Origin: Clostridia bacterium
GTDB taxonomy: Bacteria > Bacillota > Clostridia > Christensenellales > Pumilibacteraceae
Direction of reading: 5' to 3'
Assembly: GCA_017623455.1 (NCBI GenBank)
Contig: JAGAPA010000080.1
Coordinates: 1 to 35,600 of the forward strand
Length of the DNA stretch: 35,600 nt
In this document: positions 15,845 to 23,421 of the stretch, in pieces
Position numbering within the stretch: the first letter of the stretch is position 1
Layout: each line of letters starts with the position of its first letter
Translations under genes and position numbers: made by a program
The notes under the pieces: generated by a model
Seen by the model: the letters and a program-made list of their open reading frames with translations, nothing else
What the model was told of the DNA's origin: nothing
Databases searched by the model: none

Positions 15845-16368
15845 TTTTTGATGGTATAGTACAAGGGCGTTTCGATTTCCGATTTATATTCCATATCGAA
15901 TTTTAAGGTATCCGTATCAAATATGAGCTTGTATACGCCCGATTTTTTAACGTTTATCTGAACGTCTTCGCCTGCCTGCTTTTCCTCTTCCGCAAACTCT
16001 AAATCGCTCGGGTCTGAAAGGGATGCGTACCAACCCACCATATCGTCGGCAACCATCATAAAATAGTCGTCCTCGTACAAATATAGGTTATCATACACAC
16101 GCTTATTATCCTCAAGTGAAAAATAATCTATTTCCAAATATTCGCCCCTGACTTCCATCCACAGCGAAAGACCGTTCGACGTGTAATAGGTTGTTCCCTC
16201 CTGCGGATCGAAATGCTCCAACGTTACGTCCTCGGGAGCCACGACCTGAACGTCTTCGTTATAATCGGGAACGGGCGGCTCTCCTCCCGTTGCGCCCAAA
16301 CTACAACCGGACAAACTCAGTCCTAAAACGCATGCAAGTATAATTGACGGGAAAATAGTTTTTTTCAT
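15811..16368 (-). CDS. Secreted lipoprotein, N-terminal part
   Basis: 185 residues as read, starting after AAAGGAGG. A type II signal peptide is clear: MKKTIFPSIILACVLGLSLSGC, with lipobox LSGC and lipidated Cys22. The mature part is acidic with aromatic residues and beta-rich segments (GVYKLIFDTDTLKFDMEY) that recur in the following frame. It stops early at TAG (15811-15813), 34 bp inside the next open frame. It sits 65 bp after the M14 gene and may be the last gene of that unit. No domain name is recognised; it may be a surface-bound binding protein. Confidence 0.75.
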   Translation of the reverse strand: MKKTIFPSIILACVLGLSLSGCSLGATGGEPPVPDYNEDVQVVAPEDVTLEHFDPQEGTTYYTSNGLSLWMEVRGEYLEIDYFSLEDNKRVYDNLYLYEDDYFMMVADDMVGWYASLSDPSDLEFAEEEKQAGEDVQINVKKSGVYKLIFDTDTLKFDMEYKSEIETPLYYTIKNCSIYSVKTDW

Positions 16369-16433
16369 GTTCTTTCCTCCTTTTAAAGATTTTTTACAAA
16401 TTACTCTTCACCACGATAAAGGTTTCTTACCGA

Positions 16434-17498
16434 CTATCGTTGTGACTCATCCCTACTTTTAACGTATTTTCTAATCGCGGAAGCAAAACACTTACCAAGC
16501 TCTATTGCCTTATCTTGCGTAAACACGTTGTCCGCCGTTCCGAAATACGAAGTTTCCAAGGTGAAGGCAAGCTCGTTTTCATCTCTGTTCGTCATAAAAT
16601 ACGAAAACCCGTTTCCGCCCTGATTCCATCCCATCTTGAACGGAAAATCGTTTTTGTGGAAATACTTAAATGAGTTTTCACTTATTTCCTGCTCTAATAT
16701 CTTGCCAAAAGCATTGAGCTTATCCTCTTTTTTAAACGAATTCTGCACGATAAAGACGGTATCGTTCTGATTGCCTATATGCCAGGGCGCATGAAAATCA
16801 AAGCCGTACGTGCATCCGTACACGTTTTCCCATTCACGGATTTTTGCCGTAGTGGGATAGATAGGTTGATTTCCGCATTTGTAATCGCGATTGTGATCCC
16901 ACGGCGCTCTGTTTTTACCCTGATCGCCGTCCACCACTCCGTCGTAGTCCACAAACGGAACGCAAAGCACTCTGTATCCGCTTATCGGATTTTTCACAAG
17001 ATTGGTAAGCACGCCCTCTAAAACGTATGAGCCCGTAGACTCGCAAGCATGGTGACGTGAGGTAAGAATTATTGTTTTTTCACCCTCGCCAAACTGCACG
17101 TACGGTACGCTTCTGCCTTTTTGCGATTTGCAAAGCTCGTTTACTTTAAGCCCTATATTTTTTGCAAAAGCAATAAATCTATCGGGGTGGTACAGCATAC
17201 TGTGCGCAAAATACACCTTGCTTTCATTCTCGCCAAAGGCATAACTAAAGCTATTACCGTCCACCTTGTCAAGCCATTTCCACGTTTTAAGATCATAACT
17301 TACAGCCGGGCCAAAGTAACCTAAGCGGTTTGGTTGCATATGAAAAGTAAGCACCAAGTTTTGCGCGCCCTCGACGCAGAACGCCCAATAAAACCAATCC
17401 GTAGTTGTGTCCCTAAGTTCGTTTTCGAGGTATACGTCATTGCCTTTTTGCGACACAACCTTAATATTACCACCTATAAAATTATTGTGAATAAGCAT
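16434..17498 (-). CDS. M14-family zinc carboxypeptidase-like protein
   Basis: 354 residues, start after GGCGGAG. An N-terminal beta-sandwich-like domain (~1-115) precedes the peptidase domain, as in cytosolic carboxypeptidase-like M14 proteins. Zinc ligands are His150 and Glu153 in SRHHACES, and His236 in FDFHAPW. Arg204 in DHNRDY fits the substrate-binding Asn-Arg pair. The catalytic Glu is probably Glu315 in TLETSYFG. No signal peptide, so cytoplasmic. It is only 21 bp downstream of the CE15-like esterase gene, so the two are co-transcribed. The family removes C-terminal residues or acts on amide bonds in modified substrates; the exact substrate is unknown. Confidence 0.82.
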   Translation of the reverse strand: MLIHNNFIGGNIKVVSQKGNDVYLENELRDTTTDWFYWAFCVEGAQNLVLTFHMQPNRLGYFGPAVSYDLKTWKWLDKVDGNSFSYAFGENESKVYFAHSMLYHPDRFIAFAKNIGLKVNELCKSQKGRSVPYVQFGEGEKTIILTSRHHACESTGSYVLEGVLTNLVKNPISGYRVLCVPFVDYDGVVDGDQGKNRAPWDHNRDYKCGNQPIYPTTAKIREWENVYGCTYGFDFHAPWHIGNQNDTVFIVQNSFKKEDKLNAFGKILEQEISENSFKYFHKNDFPFKMGWNQGGNGFSYFMTNRDENELAFTLETSYFGTADNVFTQDKAIELGKCFASAIRKYVKSRDESQR

Positions 17499-17519
17499 AT
17501 TTTTCTCCGCCGTTTTTCT

Positions 17520-18599
17520 TTATAACTTACTTTTAATTGCGGACATATAAGTATTCCAATCTTCTCTGCTATGATAGTGCGTACCTGCTCTTAAGAAAAA
17601 TCCAACGTCGCCATCCGTAAATTTATCTCCGCAGACGGGAAGCCTGTCGGGGCTGATAAAGCCGTCCTTTCCGTACAAATTCCACGCTTTTGAAGCTGCG
17701 ACGCAACTGAGAAACTGACTGTCGTTGTCTGCCCACACGTCTTGCTCTGCTCCGCCCACAATCACGATTCGGGGCGCAACCAACGCCATTAGACAATGCT
17801 GATCGAAGGGAAGCTTTTCCACTTCGTTTGCATACTTTTGATAGGACGGACTGAACCAATACGGGAACGTTCTGCAAATATCGGAAACCTTTTCGCCCTT
17901 ATCACAGCATCCGCGTGAAATTGCAACACCCGAGCATCCCGAATTGTTAGGACACGAAAATGCAAACCGCTCGTCAAACGCCGCGGTAAGAAGCGCGGTC
18001 TTACCAAGGCGCGAATGACCCGAAACTCCTATGCGGTTTTTGTCCACGTAAGGTAGGGTTTGCAAGTAATCCATCATTCTCGACGCCATATACGACCAGT
18101 ACATAATTTTTCCGCAGTCCTTTTCCTTGCGATCTCCGTCCTGAAAAAGACCTGCGAGCCCATTAGTAAAATCGCCGTTATCCGTGCTTATATCATTGTG
18201 ACATACCGAAAACACACCGAAGCCGTTGTCAATTATCTCTTCAACCGGCAAATATCTATCGGGAATATCGGAACGGAAATTAATATAGATAAAAAACGGT
18301 ACGTTCTCCGCATTTTTTGGATATATCAGATTTGTGGGAACGGTATGCTGTTTGTTGTTGTAACAAAACTTAAACGACACCTCCTCCCACGTTGCCTTAC
18401 CTGCAAAATTAACACTATTGATCTTTGTGGAAATTTCAGGCTGAACGAGCGGTAAAATCTTGCCGTATTCCTCGTTTTGAATAACGCTTTTCCAATACGG
18501 TCTGCCTTTATTCTCCCACTCGTCTTTAGTTGTTATTTGCTTTCCCTCAATACAAAACAGGTCGGGAAGTTTCCGCTTTTTAAGCTCTTCAACAATCAT
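17520..18599 (-). CDS. Alpha/beta-hydrolase esterase, CE15-like
   Basis: 359 residues after AAAGGAG. The nucleophile motif is RIGVSGHSRLGKTALLTAAFDERFAF with Ser196; this GxSRxGK form is that of glucuronoyl esterases (CE15) and related carbohydrate esterases. A region PNNSGCSGVA follows at ~217-226, and the likely catalytic His is His341 or His343 in GTHYHSRED. There is no signal peptide, unlike secreted CE15 enzymes, so it would act on imported substrate. Its neighbours (M14, sialidase-fold proteins) suggest glycan or glycoconjugate breakdown. An acetyl-xylan esterase-type activity is an alternative. Confidence 0.8.
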   Translation of the reverse strand: MIVEELKKRKLPDLFCIEGKQITTKDEWENKGRPYWKSVIQNEEYGKILPLVQPEISTKINSVNFAGKATWEEVSFKFCYNNKQHTVPTNLIYPKNAENVPFFIYINFRSDIPDRYLPVEEIIDNGFGVFSVCHNDISTDNGDFTNGLAGLFQDGDRKEKDCGKIMYWSYMASRMMDYLQTLPYVDKNRIGVSGHSRLGKTALLTAAFDERFAFSCPNNSGCSGVAISRGCCDKGEKVSDICRTFPYWFSPSYQKYANEVEKLPFDQHCLMALVAPRIVIVGGAEQDVWADNDSQFLSCVAASKAWNLYGKDGFISPDRLPVCGDKFTDGDVGFFLRAGTHYHSREDWNTYMSAIKSKL

Positions 18600-18651
18600 A
18601 ATTCACTCCTTTTTTTGTTAATACTTTATTGAAAATGCACGAATTTCATAA

Positions 18652-18661
18652 ATACGTATGC
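18652..18661. repeat. Alternating motif ATACGTATGC
   Basis: Recurring core, 21 bp 3' of the stop codon of the AAC(3)-family gene, followed by a T-run/A-run segment. Confidence 0.6.
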
Positions 18662-18682
18662 TTGTTTTTTGTAAAAAACGTT

Positions 18683-19507
18683 TTAGCGATACAGTTCGGT
18701 CGGTATGGATTTTTCGGTAAGAAGCGGATCTTCCCCGTTCCCTCTTTTGTAGATAAGTTCCATAACTTCCTTCATAATCCGCGCATCGCAAGCTTGCGTT
18801 GGTGCATTACCAACAAATCCGTCTACGATTGCGCCGTAGTACCTAAAAGCCGTTTCGTACTTAACAAAACGCAAGGACACGTCGGGCGTAAAATCGGTCT
18901 TATGCGGACGTATCTTGCTTTTTATAATTTCGCCGTTCGCGGTTTTTACCGTTACGTCGTTTGGCACGCTTGCCAATCTGTTTTTCATTCCTATCATCTC
19001 TTCTACGCAGTGCAGATAGGTGTTTCGATTGTGAGCAACTCCCACTAAAAGTATGTATCCGCCGTCACGGTAGATCTTTCCGTAGCAGCTGTCAGGGTGT
19101 GTTCCCGAGTCTACCGTAAGCTCGTCTTTTATAAACTCTTCAACCCTTTTCTTATCACCAAACACTGCCATCGAGTGGGAAGGATTTTCAGAACGTATTC
19201 CTCGCTTATCAAGCAACGCAACGGTAGAAAATGCGCCGAGCGAGGTTTCAGGATCGGACACGTCCAACGTTATATCTTTATCAAAATTTTTCCACGTATG
19301 GGTGGGAATACACAGCAGTCCGCCCTTTGCGGTAAAGTATTCTATCATCGCATCTAACAGCCCCTCTGCTCCGCCCTCAACACTTCCCACAAGACGCAAC
19401 GACGAATGTACCAATACAGGCTTATCCTGCGGTAAATTCATTTTTGCAAGCTGTTCTTTTATCTCTTCTTTTGTATAAATTTTACTGAAATCTTTCATTT
19501 TTATCAT
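18683..19507 (-). CDS. AAC(3)-family N-acetyltransferase
   Basis: 274 residues; the start at 19507 (MIKMKDFSKIY) follows AGGAAA, and a second ATG lies nine bases on. Family motifs are VLVHSSLRLVGSVEGGAEGLLDA, LCIPTHTW, NPSHSMAVFG, and GGYILLVGVAHNRNTYLH. This is the aminoglycoside 3-N-acetyltransferase/YokD fold, which transfers acetyl groups from acetyl-CoA. Many chromosomal members are not resistance enzymes, and its setting among carbohydrate genes suggests a metabolite or amino-sugar substrate (inference). A 5' fragment of a second copy lies at 33330-33413. Confidence 0.85.
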   Translation of the reverse strand: MIKMKDFSKIYTKEEIKEQLAKMNLPQDKPVLVHSSLRLVGSVEGGAEGLLDAMIEYFTAKGGLLCIPTHTWKNFDKDITLDVSDPETSLGAFSTVALLDKRGIRSENPSHSMAVFGDKKRVEEFIKDELTVDSGTHPDSCYGKIYRDGGYILLVGVAHNRNTYLHCVEEMIGMKNRLASVPNDVTVKTANGEIIKSKIRPHKTDFTPDVSLRFVKYETAFRYYGAIVDGFVGNAPTQACDARIMKEVMELIYKRGNGEDPLLTEKSIPTELYR

Positions 19508-19684
19508 ATTTTCCTATATACGTTTGCTTCAAAATCGTAAAAAGGCTACGTTTACAAAACACGCTGCTCCCACCTCTTTTGCTTCAAAAAAACACTCAAA
19601 TACGCGACAAACACGAGCAGTAAAAGCCAAGCCGATATTTTACGATTGTCTTTATTATTTATACCTTAAGTCCTATTGTATAAT

Positions 19685-19713
19685 ATTATATCACACGCGA
19701 ATCAATAAATCAA
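19685..19713 (-). promoter_or_regulatory. Promoter of the AAC(3)-family gene
   Basis: Minus strand TTGATT (19708-19713), 17 bp, TATAAT (19685-19690). The leader is ~170 bases; I see no gene in the 332-bp spacer 19508-19839 that contains it. Confidence 0.75.
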
Positions 19714-19783
19714 TACTTTTAAAAAAACTCGTTAATTTTATGCTAAAACACGCAACGATTAAATTATTTCCTACATGCAAAAA

Positions 19784-19811
19784 CACGGACTACGTATATC
19801 TTTTGTCCGTG
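19784..19811 (-). terminator. Terminator of the YgjV-propeller gene
   Basis: CACGGAC (19784-19790) pairs with GTCCGTG (19805-19811), with the T-run on the minus strand (19779-19783). The loop contains TACGTATA, again the recurring core. Confidence 0.8.
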
Positions 19812-19839
19812 CTTAGCTGTTTATTTGTTCGATTGCATT

Positions 19840-21519
19840 TTACAAATACTTGCTTAAAGTAAATTTTGCAAGGCGGATATGCTTTCTTTCCACAGTATAG
19901 GACATGGCAAGCTCTCCGTCCGAAAAGTAGTTTACAAACGGATAGAAACAGCTTGTATGCATTTTCGCTTGTAACACTATCTTGCTACTCGATACGTTAT
20001 GCACGTCCACTTTTACTATGCCGATATGCTCTCTGTTTATGGGCGCGTGGAAAAGATATAGTCCGCCTTTATACAGTATAAAATCACCCCTTGACTGACA
20101 GTCCTCTATCTCTACGGGCTTAGCCCAAGTTTTTAACTTAAGATCGTACGCGGTCAGAAATCCGCACTTGTTGGTATCTTGTTGACGGACGAAATAGTAC
20201 ACCTTATCATTATATACGTACGTTGCGTTTTCCCACTTTGAATCGTTGATAAAATCGGGCTGTGCAACGTATTCCCAAGTAATAAGATCCGCGCTTTTTA
20301 TTATGCAGTTAAAGTCACCGGAATACGTGCCCGTATAGTAATACGTTTTGCCGTTCTCTTCTCTATAAGACAACTTTTGCATTATGCCGATATCCGAATA
20401 CATCTTTTTGCACGCAACGCCGTTTTTCGCAAGCGCGCTTTTTATTCCGCTTATCGAAAAATCGTTTACGGTATCATTTACCTTAAAGCGATTAACACCT
20501 ATCTTCCCAAGCTTTTTGCTTTTTATGGAAAACGGACAGTAAAAACGGTAGTAGTTTTGCTCCGTTCGAGCCGTCCACATCACGTAGAGAGTATCGGCGT
20601 CCTTTTGCATAAGCACGGTGTCGTACACCATGTCTATTACCTTTCCGCCCACCGCATCTCCCGTAGTCTGAAGATCGATAAACGTCTTGTTTTCAATATC
20701 GTTTAAGGGTGCGTAAACCAAGCGCGCAGTCTGGTTTTCAGGATCTTCCGACGGCTCTTTCACATTTGCGTAATACGTAGTAAAAACAGTACCGTCAGTT
20801 ACGATAAACGTGGATACGTGCGCCATTTTATCGCACGGTTTTTCAAAATCGGTTACAAAACGATCGGCAATTTCTTGAGCAAAATCATCACCCTTTCTTT
20901 TTTCCGTTTCTCCCACGTTCGCATAAAGCGTTTTTGCCGTTTCACTAATAGGCGCGCCACCGATTATCTTAAGCTCGTTATCGCTTACGCAGTCCGATGA
21001 AAACACGTTATCATTCATTGTTTTCTTCCACTCCTTTATAAAAAATATCAATATTGAAATAATGGACACCGATTCGTTGATCACTCCTATATACGACCCG
21101 ATATAAAGATCGTACACAATAAACGCAACGGCTACCGGCAGGCAAATGAGCTTGGTAAGCCTTTGATTGTCTATCCATAAAGCAACGGTAACGCACGCGG
21201 ACGCGACAATGGGAAGCACGTTGAACACGGTATGAAAAGTGCTTATGCCAAGCCCTAAGTTTATGATAATAAAAAGTATGGGCCACAGCGCGCAATCGAG
21301 CCACTTTGCCTTTTTGCGGTTTACAAACACAAGCTCTCTGAATACGCCCACGCCATTGGGAATTGCGCCCGCAAAACCGCCTAAGCACAGGTAGTGCACA
21401 ACCCAGCAAACATCCGCTAAAAGCTTTGCTATAATCAAACTGCTTCGCTTTTTTTGTTGGTACGTCATAAACAACGAAAGCATTGCTCCTATGCCGAAAA
21501 TATATGCAACAATTTTCAT
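19840..21519 (-). CDS. YgjV-type membrane domain fused to a sialidase-fold beta-propeller
   Basis: The start at 21519 (MKIVAYIFGIGAMLSLFM) follows AGAGGTAAT. About 559 residues. Residues 1-165 hold about five or six hydrophobic helices and read like the YgjV inner-membrane family (KLLADVCWVVHYLCLGGFAGAIPNG). Residues ~170-559 are soluble and repeat-built, with segments such as SADLITWEYVAQPDF and DLKLKTWAKPVEI that match blades of a BNR/sialidase-like propeller. An internal ATG at 21018 has AAGGAG 12 bases upstream, so the propeller might also be made alone. No usual sialidase FRIP motif is seen. Membrane topology implies the propeller sits at one membrane face. Fusion of these two families is unfamiliar to me. 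Confidence 0.72.
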   Translation of the reverse strand: MKIVAYIFGIGAMLSLFMTYQQKKRSSLIIAKLLADVCWVVHYLCLGGFAGAIPNGVGVFRELVFVNRKKAKWLDCALWPILFIIINLGLGISTFHTVFNVLPIVASACVTVALWIDNQRLTKLICLPVAVAFIVYDLYIGSYIGVINESVSIISILIFFIKEWKKTMNDNVFSSDCVSDNELKIIGGAPISETAKTLYANVGETEKRKGDDFAQEIADRFVTDFEKPCDKMAHVSTFIVTDGTVFTTYYANVKEPSEDPENQTARLVYAPLNDIENKTFIDLQTTGDAVGGKVIDMVYDTVLMQKDADTLYVMWTARTEQNYYRFYCPFSIKSKKLGKIGVNRFKVNDTVNDFSISGIKSALAKNGVACKKMYSDIGIMQKLSYREENGKTYYYTGTYSGDFNCIIKSADLITWEYVAQPDFINDSKWENATYVYNDKVYYFVRQQDTNKCGFLTAYDLKLKTWAKPVEIEDCQSRGDFILYKGGLYLFHAPINREHIGIVKVDVHNVSSSKIVLQAKMHTSCFYPFVNYFSDGELAMSYTVERKHIRLAKFTLSKYL

Positions 21520-21536
21520 TTTTTTATTACCTCTTA

Positions 21537-21565
21537 TTGCAAAACGCACAGTCTTGTGATATAAT
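21537..21565 (+). promoter_or_regulatory. Promoter of the AraC gene at 21647
   Basis: TTGCAA (21537-21542), 17 bp, TATAAT (21560-21565). The leader is ~75 bases. Confidence 0.85.
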
Positions 21566-21646
21566 GATTATATCTTGCTTCGACTTAATTTTCAACTGCA
21601 CATTTTGGATAAAATTAGCATTATCTTGCATTTTGAGGTAAAAACG

Positions 21647-22474
21647 ATGATAGGCACACGACATGAAGAATACAATCGGTTTACAAACAAACTACCCTTT
21701 GTCTTAAACGCAAACATAAAACGTACACGGCTGTTGCACAGTAAGGATAACAACTGGCACGAAAACCCCGAAATTCAAATTTGCACGCAAGGAGAGGGCT
21801 TCGTTTTGCTTAACGGTAAAAAATACTGCTTTACAAAAAACGATATTATTGCGGTAAACTCTAACGTTTTGCATTATACGGGCACGCAATCTCAGCTTAC
21901 TTATACGTGCCTGATCGTAAGCACAGAATTTTGTAAACAAGTAGGGATAGACCCTGATTTTACCACCTTTACTCCTCTCGTTAAAAGTGATGCTTTAGTA
22001 AATCTTTTTGGGAGTTTAACCGAAATTTACTTGAACGAAAGCGCGCCTTTACGCATTGCAAAGCTGAATAAAATCGTACTGGAAATATTGATAGAGCTTT
22101 CAGAAAATCACTCAGTACAATCCAAAACAGCAGATTTAAGCCCCAAAAAATTCGCCTGCACGAAATTAGCATTGGAATACATACGCAGTAATTACGCTAA
22201 AAAAATCAGTCTGGACGATATTGCAAGGCACGCCATGACAGACAAGTACGCGCTATGCAGAGAATTTAAGCTAACGACGGGGCAAACGATAGTGGAAAAC
22301 ATAAACAATTACCGTTGCATCAAAGCGATAGACTATTTATCAGCAGGGTACAACGTAGCCGAAACTGCTTCGCTTTGCGGTTTTTCCAATCTTTCGTTTT
22401 TTCCCAAAATATTCAAAAAATATATAGGATCTCTTCCGTCAAAGTACAGAAAAAACAACGCGAAACAACTGTGA
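21647..22474 (+). CDS. AraC-family transcriptional regulator
   Basis: The start at 21647 (MIGTRHEEYNRF) follows GAGGTAA. About 275 residues. The N-terminal cupin-type domain reads NPEIQICTQGEGFVLLNGKKY, with a metal/sugar-sensing style beta-barrel. The C-terminal AraC DNA-binding domain has ISLDDIARHAMTDKYALCREFK and AETASLCGFSNLSFFPKIFKKY, ending PSKYRK. It is divergent from the YgjV-propeller gene and convergent with another AraC gene. It probably controls the minus-strand group starting at 21519 (inference from orientation). Confidence 0.9.
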   Translation: MIGTRHEEYNRFTNKLPFVLNANIKRTRLLHSKDNNWHENPEIQICTQGEGFVLLNGKKYCFTKNDIIAVNSNVLHYTGTQSQLTYTCLIVSTEFCKQVGIDPDFTTFTPLVKSDALVNLFGSLTEIYLNESAPLRIAKLNKIVLEILIELSENHSVQSKTADLSPKKFACTKLALEYIRSNYAKKISLDDIARHAMTDKYALCREFKLTTGQTIVENINNYRCIKAIDYLSAGYNVAETASLCGFSNLSFFPKIFKKYIGSLPSKYRKNNAKQL

Positions 22475-22480
22475 TAAGAC

Positions 22481-22510
22481 AAAAAACTCGCATACGTATG
22501 CGAGTTTTTT
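22481..22510. terminator. Perfect 30-bp palindromic bidirectional terminator
   Basis: The stretch from AAAAAACTCG through CATACGTATG to CGAGTTTTTT is a perfect palindrome with no loop, flanked by A and T runs, between two convergent AraC genes (stops at 22474 and 22520). Its centre is the recurring alternating core GCATACGTATGC, so in this case the recurring motif is part of a terminator. Confidence 0.88.
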
Positions 22511-22519
22511 TGTTACTTC

Positions 22520-23326
22520 CTACCGACAAAACCGATAATTGTCTTGTCTGTTTATGCGGTAATTTTTGGGCGACTGTCCGTAGCTTTTTTTGAATAGTCG
22601 CGAAAAATATGCGCAATCTTCAAACCCGACCGCAAGCGCAACCTCGGTGATATTGTAATCGGACGACAGCAACATCTGCTCGGCTTTTTGCAGACGCACG
22701 CTATTAATATAGTTTGCTACCGAGAGCGAAAAGTATTTCTTCACAAGCTTGTATACTTGAGCCGGCGAATAGTTGATATACCGCGCTATATCGTTTGCGC
22801 TTACGTCCTTAAAATAATTTGCGCAAACGTATTCCTCAATTCTCATTTTCAACACGTCGCGATCTTGCTTTTCTTCACCTTCCGACACTAAAATTTCCAA
22901 AATCCTATAAACGGCGCGAATACGTTCGAAATAATTTTCGGAAGTTTTTAACGTTTGTATCAACGCGTAAACCTCCCCGTCATACCTTTTATTCAAAATT
23001 ATGGGAAAGGATATAACCTCGTCAAGCCTAAAAGTGTCGTTAACAATCGCATCGATAAAAACCCAATGCGCGTGCATTTTTCCCTCCGCTCCGTTGTGAT
23101 GCACTATGGTTTGAAGCTCGTTAGACGGCGCGACAAATACGCCCATCTCGCCCGTAGAAAACGTCTTGGACGAACCTATCGAAATATCGTAGCTTCCGAC
23201 AACAGACTGCACGACAGACAAACTATTGCAAATTTTTTCGTGACGTACGTTTTCGCAATCGTTTGAAAGCTCGCCCGTGTAAAACTGTTTTATTTGAATA
23301 CTGCTGATCTTAAAATTACCGTTCAT
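22520..23326 (-). CDS. AraC-family transcriptional regulator, possibly leaderless
   Basis: The start at 23326 (MNGNFKISSIQIKQF) is the only reasonable Met near the promoter. About 268 residues. The N-terminal domain is a sensor beta-barrel with a HAHWVFIDA segment. The C-terminal AraC domain contains VSANDIARYINYSPAQVYKLVKKYF and ITEVALAVGFEDCAYFSRLFKK, ending SPKNYR. There is no Shine-Dalgarno sequence before the ATG, and the -10 element ends about 7 bases away. It is divergent from the glycyl radical enzyme gene and is its likely regulator. Confidence 0.88.
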   Translation of the reverse strand: MNGNFKISSIQIKQFYTGELSNDCENVRHEKICNSLSVVQSVVGSYDISIGSSKTFSTGEMGVFVAPSNELQTIVHHNGAEGKMHAHWVFIDAIVNDTFRLDEVISFPIILNKRYDGEVYALIQTLKTSENYFERIRAVYRILEILVSEGEEKQDRDVLKMRIEEYVCANYFKDVSANDIARYINYSPAQVYKLVKKYFSLSVANYINSVRLQKAEQMLLSSDYNITEVALAVGFEDCAYFSRLFKKSYGQSPKNYRINRQDNYRFCR

Positions 23327-23332
23327 AATAAT

Positions 23333-23361
23333 ATAATACAAGAATTTTAGTAAATAGTCAA
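23333..23361 (-). promoter_or_regulatory. Promoter of the AraC gene, close to its start codon
   Basis: Minus strand TTGACT (23356-23361), 17 bp, TATTAT (23333-23338). The expected transcription start falls on or next to the ATG at 23326. Confidence 0.7.
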
Positions 23362-23394
23362 TGAAATTAGATTATATTTCAAGTATAATATAAT
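23361..23394 (+). promoter_or_regulatory. Promoter region of the glycyl radical enzyme gene
   Basis: ATGAAA (23361-23366), 17 bp, TATAAT (23384-23389), with a second TATAAT at 23389-23394. The -35 is weak, as expected for an activator-dependent promoter, and abuts the divergent AraC promoter. Confidence 0.55.
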
Positions 23395-23421
23395 CACGCT
23401 TATCTTAATAAGGAGAACGTT

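Noticed and set aside
18683-19507. Aminoglycoside resistance gene
   Set aside because: The fold family is right, but the genomic setting and the many non-resistance family members do not support a resistance call.
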